Assembly (NCBI GenBank): GCA_052117605.1
Contig: JBQKIT010000023.1
Source: CAG-791 sp000431495
GTDB taxonomy: Bacteria; Bacillota; Clostridia; Lachnospirales; Lachnospiraceae
DNA: 34,626 nt
Strand: one strand, 5' to 3'
The notes under the pieces are model-generated. The model was not told the DNA's origin. It searched no databases and saw only the letters and a list, made by a program, of their open reading frames with translations. Positions 23,694 through 32,165 of this stretch are shown here, one piece after another (positions within the stretch are counted from its first letter, which is position 1; each line of letters starts with the position of its first letter). A program made the position numbers and the translations under genes.

Positions 23694-23735
23694 CCTCTGC
23701 AGATCTTTACGATCCGCAGAGGCCCTTCTTTTTTT
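23694..23735 (+). terminator. Bidirectional intrinsic terminator
   Basis: CCTCTGC (23694-23700) and GCAGAGG (23716-23722) form the stem, followed on the plus strand by CCCTTCTTTTTTT. On the minus strand it is followed by TCTTTT. It ends the oxidoreductase transcript and probably clpB from the other side. Confidence 0.8.
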
Positions 23736-23782
23736 CGATTTTTCCTCAATTTTCCTTTAAGCAGCTATGTTTTCTTCCGGCT

Positions 23783-23834
23783 CTGCCGCCTTACTGCGCA
23801 AAAACTGCCGCCTTACTGCGCGGAATCTGCCGCC
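23783..23834. repeat. 22-bp tandem repeat across the clpB stop codon
   Basis: CTGCCGCCTTACTGCGC occurs exactly at 23783-23799 and 23805-23821, and its first 8 bases recur at 23827-23834. The period is 22 bp. The last sense codons and stop of clpB lie in the second and third units, so a local duplication at the gene end is likely. Confidence 0.7.
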
Positions 23835-26536
23835 TTTTCGATCACATCTGCCGTCAGCGCGTCATCCCTGACGCCGATTTCAATGGTATCACCCTCGCCG
23901 ACCCTGTCCTCCAGAATCAGCTTCGCCGACATCGTCTCAATATTCTTCTGAATGTATCTCTTTAAAGGACGCGCGCCGTAGCTCGGATCATACGCAGCAT
24001 CTGCCACGTACTTCTTCGCCTCATCCGTCAGGTGAACCGAAATCTCACGGTCCGCAAGACGCTTGTTCAGATCCTTCATGATCAGGTCAATGATGCCGCT
24101 AATGTTCTCCTTTGTCAGAGGACGGAACATGATGATCTCATCCAGACGGTTCAGGAACTCCGGACGGAAGTGCTGATGCAGAATCGCATCCACTGCGTTT
24201 CTGCAGGCTTCCGTGATTTCAATTGTTTTCTCCTTCGAGCCTTCCCCGCCTGCTGCCGCAGCGCCGGTCTGCAGACCTGCCGCAGCACCTTCCTCGGCTC
24301 CGCCGTTTCCGCTCTTCTCCTGCTGCTCGATATCCGCAAGAATCTCCTGCGCGCCCAGGTTGGAGGTCAGAATGATGATGGTATTCTTGAAGTCTACCGT
24401 TCTGCCCTGAGAATCCGTGATCCGGCCGTCATCCAGAACCTGCAGCAGGATGTTGAACACATCGGGATGTGCCTTCTCCACCTCATCAAACAGAACAACA
24501 GAATAAGGCTTTCTGCGGACAGCCTCGGTCAGTTGACCGCCCTCCTCGTAACCGACATAGCCGGGTGCCGCGCCGATCAGACGCGAAACGCTGTACTTCT
24601 CCATGTACTCGGACATATCGATCCGGACCATATTCTTCTCATCGTCAAACAGGGCTCTTGCAAGTGCCTTGGCAAGCTCTGTTTTGCCGACACCGGTAGG
24701 TCCGAGGAACAGGAATGATCCAATCGGCTTCGTCGGGTCCTTGATGCCTGCCTTGGAGCGCATAATCGCCTCCGACACCTTTGTCACCGCCTCGTCCTGG
24801 CCGACCACACTCCGGTGCAGTTCCTCCGGAAGATGCAGCGTTTTGCTGCGCTCTGACTCCGTCAGCTTCGACACCGGAATACCGGTCCACTTGGAGACAA
24901 TCCTTCCGATTTCCTCCTCGGTCACCTTTTCGTGCACCAGACTCTCGCCGTCCGACTCGGATGCAGATTTGGCCGCAGCCTCCTCGCCGGCCTTGATCTT
25001 CGCCTCAATCTCAGGGAGCTTGCCGTACTGAAGCTCTGCCGCCTTCTCCAGATCGCCGCTCTGCTTTGCAAGCTCTATCTCAGAGTTTACGGCGTCCTTC
25101 TCCTCGCGAAGCTTCGAAATCGAGTCTATTTTGCTCTTCTCATTCTGCCACTGGGCCTTCGCCGCACTGAACTTGTCGTGCAGCTCTCCCATTTCCTTCT
25201 GAAGATCAGCAAGACGCTCCTTCGAAAGATTGTCATCCTCCTTCTTCAGCTGGATCTCTTCAATCTCCATCTGCTGAAGCTTCCGATTCATCTCGTCCAG
25301 CTCCGTCGGCATGGAATCCATCTCCGTCTTAATAAGAGCGCAGGCTTCATCCACAAGGTCAATGGCCTTGTCCGGAAGGAAACGGTCGGTAATATAGCGA
25401 TTGGACAGAACCGCAGCCGCAACCAGCGCATTGTCCTCAATCTTCACGCCGTGATAGACCTCATACCGCTCCTTCAGTCCGCGGAGAATGGAGATGGTAT
25501 CCTCAACGGTCGGCTCACTTGCCATAACCGGCTGGAAACGACGCTCCAGTGCCGCATCCTTTTCGATGTATTCACGATACTCATTCAGCGTGGTCGCACC
25601 GATGCAGTGAAGCTCGCCTCTTGCCAGCATGGGCTTTAACATGTTGCCGGCATCCATGGCGCCGTCTGTTTTGCCTGCTCCTACAATCGTATGCAGCTCA
25701 TCGATGAACAGAATGATGTTCCCGTCGGATGCCTTGACATCGTCCAGAACAGCCTTCAGACGCTCCTCAAACTCGCCGCGGTACTTCGCACCTGCAACCA
25801 GAGATCCCATGTTCAGGGAGAAGATCTTCTTGTCCTTTAAGGAATCCGGAACATCCTTCTTCGCAATTCGCTGGGCAAGGCCCTCTACAATCGCCGTTTT
25901 GCCGACGCCGGGCTCACCGATGATAACCGGGTTGTTCTTCGTCTTTCTGGAAAGAATCCGGATGACATTCCGGATTTCGTCATCACGTCCGATGACAGGA
26001 TCCATCTTCTGATCCTTCGCCTTGGAAACCAGCTCTTCGCCATACTTCTCCAGCGTATCGTAGGTATCCTCCGGATTGTCCGAGGTCACCTTCTGATTGC
26101 CGCGGACGCTCTGCAGTGCCTGCAGAAAGGCCTCACGGCTGACGCCGTAATCCCGGAAAATATCCTTGACGTGGCTGTTGGCGTTCCTCATCATGGCAAG
26201 GAACAGATGTTCCACGGATACGTACTCATCCCCGAGCTTCTTCGCCTCTTCCTCCGCGTCGACCAGCACCTTGTTCAGGCTGTTGCTGACGTAGGTCTGC
26301 GAGCTTGCACCGGAGACTCTCGGAAGAACCTCCACGGCGTTTTTGCAGCGTGTGGTAAAGGACTGGGCATCAATTCCCATCTTCTCAATAAGTTTTGCAA
26401 TCAGACTGTCATCCACGGTAAGCAGGCAGTACAGGAGATGCTCCTGCTCCACCTGCGGGTTTCCATATTCCGTTGCTATCCCCTGGCAGTTCTGAATCGA
26501 TTCCAGTGATTTCTGTGTAAACTTTGTAATATTCAT
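23813..26536 (-). CDS. clpB: ClpB disaggregase
   Basis: The 907-residue Hsp100 protein has an N domain (FTQKSLESIQNCQGIA, EQEHLLYCLL), AAA1 with GEPGVGKT and DELHT, a coiled-coil middle domain (about residues 400-530), and AAA2 with GPTGVGKT and DEVEKAHP, plus YDPSYGARPLKRYIQ near the end. It resolubilises aggregates with DnaK. I start at ATG 26536, with GAGGAGG 7-8 nt upstream. The longer frame adds 20 residues through the promoter leader. An unusual Gly/Ala/Glu-rich insert lies in AAA2 at about residues 735-766, just after LTSNLGAQEIL. Confidence 0.98.
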   Translation of the reverse strand: MNITKFTQKSLESIQNCQGIATEYGNPQVEQEHLLYCLLTVDDSLIAKLIEKMGIDAQSFTTRCKNAVEVLPRVSGASSQTYVSNSLNKVLVDAEEEAKKLGDEYVSVEHLFLAMMRNANSHVKDIFRDYGVSREAFLQALQSVRGNQKVTSDNPEDTYDTLEKYGEELVSKAKDQKMDPVIGRDDEIRNVIRILSRKTKNNPVIIGEPGVGKTAIVEGLAQRIAKKDVPDSLKDKKIFSLNMGSLVAGAKYRGEFEERLKAVLDDVKASDGNIILFIDELHTIVGAGKTDGAMDAGNMLKPMLARGELHCIGATTLNEYREYIEKDAALERRFQPVMASEPTVEDTISILRGLKERYEVYHGVKIEDNALVAAAVLSNRYITDRFLPDKAIDLVDEACALIKTEMDSMPTELDEMNRKLQQMEIEEIQLKKEDDNLSKERLADLQKEMGELHDKFSAAKAQWQNEKSKIDSISKLREEKDAVNSEIELAKQSGDLEKAAELQYGKLPEIEAKIKAGEEAAAKSASESDGESLVHEKVTEEEIGRIVSKWTGIPVSKLTESERSKTLHLPEELHRSVVGQDEAVTKVSEAIMRSKAGIKDPTKPIGSFLFLGPTGVGKTELAKALARALFDDEKNMVRIDMSEYMEKYSVSRLIGAAPGYVGYEEGGQLTEAVRRKPYSVVLFDEVEKAHPDVFNILLQVLDDGRITDSQGRTVDFKNTIIILTSNLGAQEILADIEQQEKSGNGGAEEGAAAGLQTGAAAAGGEGSKEKTIEITEACRNAVDAILHQHFRPEFLNRLDEIIMFRPLTKENISGIIDLIMKDLNKRLADREISVHLTDEAKKYVADAAYDPSYGARPLKRYIQKNIETMSAKLILEDRVGEGDTIEIGVRDDALTADVIEKAADSAQ

Positions 26537-26582
26537 AATCGGCACCTCCTCTTGGAAGTTTTGTTCTCTTTGTTCTATTGAT

Positions 26583-26610
26583 ACTATAACACGCAAAATG
26601 ACCCTGTCAA
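26583..26610 (-). promoter_or_regulatory. Predicted clpB promoter overlapping a terminator stem
   Basis: On the minus strand TTGACA (26610-26605) and TATAGT (26588-26583) are 16 bp apart. The -35 box lies in the loop and stem of the terminator hairpin of the upstream gene. No CIRCE copy or clear CtsR box is visible. Confidence 0.55.
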
Positions 26611-26631
26611 CGCTGACAGGGTCATTTTTTT
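26595..26631. terminator. Terminator hairpin between the DUF308 gene and clpB
   Basis: AATGACCCTGTCA (26597-26609) and TGACAGGGTCATT (26614-26626) form a perfect 13-bp stem, extendable by flanking A/T pairs, with T residues after it on both strands. It lies about 56 nt after the DUF308 gene stop. The long palindrome could also serve as an operator for clpB. Confidence 0.7.
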
Positions 26632-26686
26632 CGAAACAATTTATAAACTGTCACGATGTCGCGGCAGCGTTTTTCTTACGCGGCGA

Positions 26687-27634
26687 TTATTCACCTGCGT
26701 CTCCAAATGGCACCTTGTTTGCCTCTACGCCGACTGCCGCTGCGTCCGCTTCCACGCCGTTTACGGTTTTCTCTTCCGCCTTGGTCTCTTCGGATACTGC
26801 AGATTCCCCGGCTGCTGCATCTTCCCGTGCTGCAGGCTTCGCATCTGTGCCATGCTTCTCATCTGCGTCAGGCTTTCCCTGCTCCGCATGCTCTGCAAAA
26901 TGTCGGAAGATGGTTGTGTAGCCGTTCATTGCTCCCGTCTTTCCGGAAGCCTGTTCCCCTGCAGGTGCCGCCTCTCCTGCACCGCTGGCTGCTCCCTCCG
27001 ACGACAGCGGTGTCACCTCCGCGTCCACCACATCTCCTGCTGCCACAGCCGCAATGGCTTCTGCCGGCTTTTCCGCCTTGCCGATCTGGAGCATGATCCA
27101 GATGTCCGCAATGCCGTCTGCGATCAGAGCAATCGCCATGAATTTCATCAGGATCTTATTGATGAAGACCGGATGAATGATAAAGACAACGCCCAGAATG
27201 ATTTCCACCACGGCAATGACAAGTGCTGTGGCAACGCCACCCGATTTCTGCCGGACAATCCGGATGCTCTCCGACAAATCCACAATTCCTGTCACCAGAA
27301 CAATCATTCCGATGATGGTCGGAACAAGAGACGCCAGAATCGTCGGGTTAAAGAACAGATACATTCCAACAACAAGCGCCACAATTCCGCCGAACAGACC
27401 GACGGAGCTTCCGTACACATTGCTTCTTCCGCGGAAAAATGCGATGACCACAACAATGCCAATGATGGCAAAAATTGCTGCGATCGCCTTGCAGATCACA
27501 TCCAGCGCCGTTCCGGACCAGATGAGAAGCACGAGCCCCAGTGCAATCAGGCAGGCTGCTTCAATGATCTTGTTGGTTTTCGCCACACGAAACGCACTCC
27601 TTACTTCCTGTTCCACACGATCTTTCTTCTTCAT
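26687..27634 (-). CDS. DUF308/HdeD-like membrane protein with acidic C-terminal tail
   Basis: The 315-residue protein has six hydrophobic segments between about residues 22 and 190, several with glycine-rich motifs such as LFGGIVALVVGMYLFFNP and VVEIILGVVFIIHP. This fits the DUF308 (HdeD-like) family of paired three-helix repeats. The last 120 residues are a low-complexity Ala/Glu/Lys-rich tail (for example AAREDAAAGESAVSEETKAE), which is probably disordered and cytosolic. The function is unknown; HdeD of E. coli is linked to acid resistance. The start at 27634 has AGGAGGG 6 nt upstream. It has its own extended -10 promoter and a terminator before clpB. Confidence 0.75.
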   Translation of the reverse strand: MKKKDRVEQEVRSAFRVAKTNKIIEAACLIALGLVLLIWSGTALDVICKAIAAIFAIIGIVVVIAFFRGRSNVYGSSVGLFGGIVALVVGMYLFFNPTILASLVPTIIGMIVLVTGIVDLSESIRIVRQKSGGVATALVIAVVEIILGVVFIIHPVFINKILMKFMAIALIADGIADIWIMLQIGKAEKPAEAIAAVAAGDVVDAEVTPLSSEGAASGAGEAAPAGEQASGKTGAMNGYTTIFRHFAEHAEQGKPDADEKHGTDAKPAAREDAAAGESAVSEETKAEEKTVNGVEADAAAVGVEANKVPFGDAGE

Positions 27635-27744
27635 GTCATTCCCTCCTGCACGGCACAAACCGTTTGCCCGGTCTGCCGTTACCTTACCGATAAGCCTGTA
27701 CTGTTCTTTATGACTTTCTGCATGGTTTCCTGTTCCTCTCATCC

Positions 27745-27753
27745 ATCATACCA
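27745..27753 (-). promoter_or_regulatory. Extended -10 promoter of the DUF308 gene
   Basis: On the minus strand TGGTATGAT gives TATGAT with the TG of an extended -10. This predicts a leader of about 105 nt. No good -35 box is visible. Confidence 0.45.
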
Positions 27754-27817
27754 CGCAAAACAAAGCACAGCAGTCATAATTCACAGTTGTCCGAACGTCA
27801 TGATAAATCTTGGCGAA

Positions 27818-28420
27818 TCATTCACACAATGCTTCGATTCGGTTCATGATGTCATCTCTTCCCTGCTTCGTAAGGCCGGAGAACGGAATCACCTCCAGCG
27901 ATACCTCCTGGCCCACCGCACTCTTTTCGTGAAGGACCTTTTCCACGTTGGCAATCGCCCTGGGGAGCTGACTTCTTTTCAGCTTGTCCGCCTTGGTCGC
28001 CACAATAATCGGAATAAAGCCATTGTGTACCACCCAGTCAAACATCAGAACATCGTCATCGGACGGGTCATGGCGAATATCAACCAGAAGGAACACCGCC
28101 TTCAGCGATTGGCTCGTATGGAGGTAGTTCTCAATCATGGTTCCCCACTGTGCCTTCACCTCCACACCGGCCGTCGCATAGCCATAGCCCGGAAGATCCA
28201 CCAGATACAGCTCATCATTGATGTTGTAATAGTTGATGGTCTGCGTCTTGCCTGGCTTTGAGCTGGTTCTTGCATAACTCTTCCGGTTCATCAGTGCGTT
28301 GATCAGCGTTGACTTCCCGACATTACTCTTCCCGGCAAAAGCAAACTCCGGCCAGGAATGCACCGGAAGCTTACTGGTAATGCCGCAGACTGTTTCCAGA
28401 TTCACATTCTTGATAACCAT
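27818..28420 (-). CDS. engB: EngB/YsxC, ribosome-biogenesis GTPase
   Basis: The 200-residue GTPase has all G motifs: G1 AGKSNVGKS, switch region with GKTQTINYY, G3 DLPGYGYA, G4 TKADKL and G5 at VIPFSGL. It acts in 50S subunit assembly in the cytosol. I prefer the ATG at 28420, with GAGG 5 nt upstream, over the GTG two codons earlier. Its usual neighbours clpX and lon are recalled by clpX directly upstream here, separated by a terminator and a 17-bp direct repeat. Confidence 0.95.
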   Translation of the reverse strand: MVIKNVNLETVCGITSKLPVHSWPEFAFAGKSNVGKSTLINALMNRKSYARTSSKPGKTQTINYYNINDELYLVDLPGYGYATAGVEVKAQWGTMIENYLHTSQSLKAVFLLVDIRHDPSDDDVLMFDWVVHNGFIPIIVATKADKLKRSQLPRAIANVEKVLHEKSAVGQEVSLEVIPFSGLTKQGRDDIMNRIEALCE

Positions 28421-28446
28421 TTCCACCTCACATTCCGAAGCTCCAG

Positions 28447-28497
28447 CGATGGTTCTCGCCTGGCGATGGTTCTTATCCAGCGATGGTCTTCGGCAAA
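28447..28497. repeat. Three imperfect 17-bp direct repeats upstream of engB
   Basis: CGATGGT recurs at 28447, 28464 and 28481 with an exact 17-bp period; the first two units share CGATGGTTCT. The repeats lie between the clpX terminator and the engB start, and may be a simple slippage duplication or regulator sites. Confidence 0.6.
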
Positions 28498-28533
28498 AAG
28501 GGCGTGCGGCACCTGCCGTGCTGCACGCCTTTT
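28495..28533 (-). terminator. clpX terminator
   Basis: AAAAGGGCGTGC and GCACGCCTTTT pair, with GGCGTGC/GCACGCC as the core. On the minus strand the stem is followed by TTTTTGCC. It starts 7 nt after the clpX stop and overlaps the third 17-bp repeat by a few bases. Confidence 0.85.
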
Positions 28534-28540
28534 ATCGTTC

Positions 28541-29884
28541 TTAACTGGTTTTCTGTAAAAGCTCCGTATCCGAAAGGAGTTTCGTTCCCTCCGTACGGCT
28601 TCCGTCCACATGAACCAGAATGGGCTGCTCGGTTCCCAGTACGGATGCCTTTGTGACAATGCACTGACGAACCGTCTCATCCGACGGGATGGTATACATG
28701 ACATCCATCATGACGCGTTCCATAATGGAACGGAGGCCTCTGGCTCCTGTCTTTCTTTCCACTGCCATATCGGCAATGGCTTCAATGGCATCGTCCTCAA
28801 AGAACAGCTCAACATCGTCAAAGTGGAACAGCTTCCGGTACTGCTTGATCAGAGCGTTCCGAGGCTCCTTCAGAATTCTTACCAGTGCATTCCGGTCGAG
28901 GCCCTCCAGGGTAACAACAACAGGAACACGACCGATAAATTCCGGGATCAGTCCGAACTTCACCAGATCCTGCGGAACCACTTCCTTTAAGATTGCGCCG
29001 GGATCCTTGTCTTCCTTCTCTGTGACGGAAGCATTGAAGCCCATGGAGCGATAATCCGTGCGCTCATGAATGATCTTGTCGAGGCCGTCAAAGGCACCGC
29101 CGCAAATGAACAGGATGTTCGAGGTGTTGATCTGAATCAGCTCCTGCTGCGGATGCTTTCTTCCGCCCTGTGGAGGAACCGACGCATCCGTTCCTTCCAC
29201 AATCTTCAGAAGAGCCTGCTGAACGCCCTCTCCGGAGACATCTCTTGTAATCGAAACGTTCTCACCCTTCTTGGAAATCTTATCGATCTCATCGATGTAG
29301 ATAATGCCAAGCTGCGCGCGCTCCACGTTGTAATCTGCCGCCTGAATCAGCTTCAGAAGAATGTTCTCGACGTCCTCACCGACATAGCCGGCTTCGGTCA
29401 GCGTGGTCGCATCCGCGATCGCAAACGGAACGTTCAGAAGCTTCGCCAGTGTCTGGGCAAGATAGGTCTTGCCGGAGCCGGTCGGTCCCAGCATCAGAAT
29501 GTTGGACTTCTGAAGTTCGACACCCTCGTCTTCCTCTCTGGGGTCCTCTGCTCCCGCCAGTACGCGCTTGTAGTGGTTGTAAACCGATACGGCCAGAACC
29601 TTCTTGGCTTCGTCCTGACCGATGACATACTGATCCAGAAACTCCTTGATCTGCGCAGGCTTCATCAGGTTGATCTCCTGCCCCATCAGAGCAGCATCCC
29701 GGAAATCCTCCGACTCACCATCCCGCGGCTGGTACTTCGCAATCAGGCCCTCGCAGGCCTCGATGCATTGGTCACAGATATAGACGCCGTTTGGTCCCGC
29801 GATCAGCTGATGTACCTCAAGCTCCGTTCTTCCGCAGAATGAGCAGTGCCGCGGCGGCTCCATTTTCTTCTTGTTATTCGCCAT
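28541..29884 (-). CDS. clpX: ClpX, unfoldase subunit of ClpXP
   Basis: The 447-residue protein has an N-terminal zinc-binding domain (HCSFCGRTE and ICDQCIEAC), then the AAA+ module: Walker A GPTGSGKT, Walker B IIYIDEIDKI, the pore loop at AGYVGEDVENI and sensor motifs near TGARGLRSIME. The loop that docks on ClpP (IGF-type) falls within FGLIPEFIGRVP and the preceding residues. It delivers substrates to ClpP, 12 nt upstream on the same transcript. Confidence 0.98.
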   Translation of the reverse strand: MANNKKKMEPPRHCSFCGRTELEVHQLIAGPNGVYICDQCIEACEGLIAKYQPRDGESEDFRDAALMGQEINLMKPAQIKEFLDQYVIGQDEAKKVLAVSVYNHYKRVLAGAEDPREEDEGVELQKSNILMLGPTGSGKTYLAQTLAKLLNVPFAIADATTLTEAGYVGEDVENILLKLIQAADYNVERAQLGIIYIDEIDKISKKGENVSITRDVSGEGVQQALLKIVEGTDASVPPQGGRKHPQQELIQINTSNILFICGGAFDGLDKIIHERTDYRSMGFNASVTEKEDKDPGAILKEVVPQDLVKFGLIPEFIGRVPVVVTLEGLDRNALVRILKEPRNALIKQYRKLFHFDDVELFFEDDAIEAIADMAVERKTGARGLRSIMERVMMDVMYTIPSDETVRQCIVTKASVLGTEQPILVHVDGSRTEGTKLLSDTELLQKTS

Positions 29885-29896
29885 GGCGGCTCTCCT

Positions 29897-30511
29897 TTAT
29901 GCGTTCTTCAATGCATCCTCAATTTCCTTGCGAGTCGTGTAGATATGGTCGATCAGGCCATACTCCATCGCTTCCTGCGCAGACATCCAGTTGTCGCGGT
30001 CCGTATCACGGCACAGCTCCTCATACGTTCTGCCGGTATTCTGTGCAAGAATATGGTTGAGCTTTTCTCTTGTTTTCTTAATGTGCTCTGCTGCAATCAG
30101 CATGTCACTTGCCTGTCCCTCGGTTCCGCCGGAAGGCTGATGGATCAGAATTTCCGAATTCGGAAGGGAGAAACGCTTCCCCTTCGTGCCGCCTGCCAGA
30201 AGGAAAGAGCCCATGCTGGCTGCCATTCCGACACAGATCGTCGAAACGTCGCATTTGATGAACTGCATAGTGTCATAGATCGCAAGACCTGCCGTCACCG
30301 ATCCTCCCGGGCTGTTGATATAGAACTGAATGTCCTTCTCCGGGTCTTCACCCTCCAGAAACAGAAGCTGCGCCACGATCAGCTCTGCAGACTGATCCGA
30401 CACCTGATCACCCAGCATGATGATGCGCTCCTTCAGAAGTCTGGAAAAAATATCATAAGAGCGTTCGCCGTTTCCGGTCTGCTCAATCACATAAGGTACC
30501 AGATTTGCCAT
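29897..30511 (-). CDS. clpP: ClpP, ATP-dependent protease subunit
   Basis: The 204-residue serine protease has the catalytic serine in GMAASMGSFLL, the histidine in LIHQPSGG and the aspartate in DTDRDNWMS. The N-terminal VPYVIEQTGNGERSYDIFSRL is the usual processed start. It has AAGGAGG 7 nt upstream. It is transcribed as tig-clpP-clpX; a long hairpin lies between tig and clpP. Confidence 0.99.
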   Translation of the reverse strand: MANLVPYVIEQTGNGERSYDIFSRLLKERIIMLGDQVSDQSAELIVAQLLFLEGEDPEKDIQFYINSPGGSVTAGLAIYDTMQFIKCDVSTICVGMAASMGSFLLAGGTKGKRFSLPNSEILIHQPSGGTEGQASDMLIAAEHIKKTREKLNHILAQNTGRTYEELCRDTDRDNWMSAQEAMEYGLIDHIYTTRKEIEDALKNA

Positions 30512-30560
30512 AAATAGCCTCCTTCAATCATTGACCCTCGTCAAACAGAAATCATAATAA

Positions 30561-30593
30561 GACAAAGGCCTTGCTCACCGCAAGGCCTTTGTC
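30561..30593. terminator. Hairpin between tig and clpP
   Basis: GACAAAGGCCTTGC and GCAAGGCCTTTGTC form a perfect 14-bp stem with a 5-nt loop. On the minus strand it is followed only by TTATTATGATTTCTG, so it may be a partial terminator that sets the tig to clpPX transcript ratio or an RNA processing site. Confidence 0.6.
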
Positions 30594-30624
30594 CTGAATT
30601 AAGAGTTTTTTCATGAACCGGAGA

Positions 30625-32028
30625 TTACTCAGCGTCTTCTGCCGGAGCCTCTGTCTCCTTCTTGGAAGCAGCCTTTCTTGTCTTCTTCGGCTTCTCCTCA
30701 GCAGCATCTGCCTCTGCCTTCGGAGCCTTTGCTTTCTTGGTTTCCTTTGCATTGTCTGCGATGAAATCAGCAGCCTTGCGGATGCGGACATCCTTCTTCA
30801 GGTCATCCTTCATCTGATCGGACTCGAATACCTTCTCTACATTCTCAACCGGCATATGGTACTGATCTGCCATCTTCTGGTACTCGTCCTTAAGATCCTC
30901 GTCGGTAACCTCGATGTTCTCAGCCTCTGCGACAGCCTCGAGAACCAGGCTGTTGCGGATTCTCTGCTCAGCCTGCGGCTTGAGCTGCTCCAGGAACTGC
31001 TCCTTCGTCTGGCCGGTATACTGCAGATAGGTCTCAAGTCTCATGCCCTGATACTGCATATTCTGAGCGAACTCGTTTGCAATATTCTCCTGCTGTGTGC
31101 GGAGCATTGCTTCCGGAATATCGATCTTCGCATCCTCAACCGCTGCAGCAACTGCCTCGTTCTGCTTCGCATTCTTGTGCTCTTCTTCCTTGCGAACCTC
31201 GAGGTTCTTGCGGATATCAGCCTTGTACTCATCAAGAGTAGAGAACTCGGAAACCTCGTCTGCAAATGCATCGTTCAGCTCCGGAAGGACCTTGGTCTTG
31301 ACGGAGTTCACCTTGCAGTGGAAAACAGCAGGCTTTCCTGCCAGCTTCTTCTCGTGATAATTCTCCGGGAAGGTTACCTCAACGTCCTTCTCCTCGCCGA
31401 CGTTCATGCCGACCAGCTGCTCCTCGAATCCGGGAATGAAGGAATGAGAGCCAACGGTCAGGTCATAATCGGTTGCGGTGCCGCCGTCAAATGCCTCGCC
31501 GTCTACCGTGCCTGCAAAATCAAGCTTGATCATATCGCCGTCAGCAACCGGGCGATCCGTAACATCCTGAATCTTTCCGTTTGCATCCTGCTGACGCTTC
31601 AGCTCGTTCTCAACTTCCTCATCGGTTACTTCAACCGGTGCCTGCTTGGTGATGGAAACGCCCTTGTACTTGCCAAGAGATACCGGAGGCTTCAGAGCAA
31701 CCTCTGCGGTATAGATGAAGCTCTTTCCTTCCTCGATCTGGGTTACATCGATCGACGGATTGGAAACGATGTCCTCTCCGGACTCCTTTGCTGCGTTCTC
31801 ATAAGACTCGTTGATGCAGGTATTGGCAGCCTCTTCATAGAAGATTCCTGCGCCGTACATCTTCTCAACAATCTTGCGGGGCGCCTTGCCCTTGCGGAAA
31901 CCGGGAATGGAGATTCTGTTCTTCTCCTTCTGGTATGCCTTCTCAATTGCCTTTGTAAAATCCTCTGCACTTACCTCAATGGTAAGTCTGGCCATGCTGT
32001 TCTCGAGCTTTTCAACACTAACGCTCAT
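30625..32028 (-). CDS. tig: Trigger factor, ribosome-bound chaperone and prolyl isomerase
   Basis: The 467-residue protein has the ribosome-binding domain with the signature SIPGFRKGKAP (about 42-52), an FKBP-type PPIase domain (about 150-240; DGDMIKLDFAGTVDGEAF, GSHSFIPGFEEQLVG, VTFPENYH) and a C-terminal helical chaperone domain. It ends with a Lys/Ala/Glu-rich tail of about 40 residues (KKAKAPKAEADAAEEKPK), longer than in many homologues and probably disordered. It has an AGGAGG-type ribosome binding site. It precedes clpP and clpX, an arrangement common in Bacillota. Confidence 0.98.
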   Translation of the reverse strand: MSVSVEKLENSMARLTIEVSAEDFTKAIEKAYQKEKNRISIPGFRKGKAPRKIVEKMYGAGIFYEEAANTCINESYENAAKESGEDIVSNPSIDVTQIEEGKSFIYTAEVALKPPVSLGKYKGVSITKQAPVEVTDEEVENELKRQQDANGKIQDVTDRPVADGDMIKLDFAGTVDGEAFDGGTATDYDLTVGSHSFIPGFEEQLVGMNVGEEKDVEVTFPENYHEKKLAGKPAVFHCKVNSVKTKVLPELNDAFADEVSEFSTLDEYKADIRKNLEVRKEEEHKNAKQNEAVAAAVEDAKIDIPEAMLRTQQENIANEFAQNMQYQGMRLETYLQYTGQTKEQFLEQLKPQAEQRIRNSLVLEAVAEAENIEVTDEDLKDEYQKMADQYHMPVENVEKVFESDQMKDDLKKDVRIRKAADFIADNAKETKKAKAPKAEADAAEEKPKKTRKAASKKETEAPAEDAE

Positions 32029-32081
32029 TGATTCATTCCTCCTGATGGTACATAAACTTCGTCAGAAACAGACAATTTAAG

Positions 32082-32110
32082 AGTATACCCATGAATGGCT
32101 GAATTTGCAA
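32082..32110 (-). promoter_or_regulatory. tig promoter
   Basis: On the minus strand TTGCAA (32110-32105) and TATACT (32087-32082) are 17 bp apart, giving a leader of about 45 nt before the tig ATG. Confidence 0.65.
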
Positions 32111-32165
32111 GGTTTTCCTTGCTTTTGCCGGTCTCAGAGCCAAAGCGGATCGCCATGGACACAGA

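Noticed and set aside
32107..32122. Hairpin GCAAGG-TTTT-CCTTGC near the tig promoter as a terminator
   Set aside because: The T-run follows it only on the plus strand, where no gene needs terminating; it overlaps the tig -35 box and is probably incidental.
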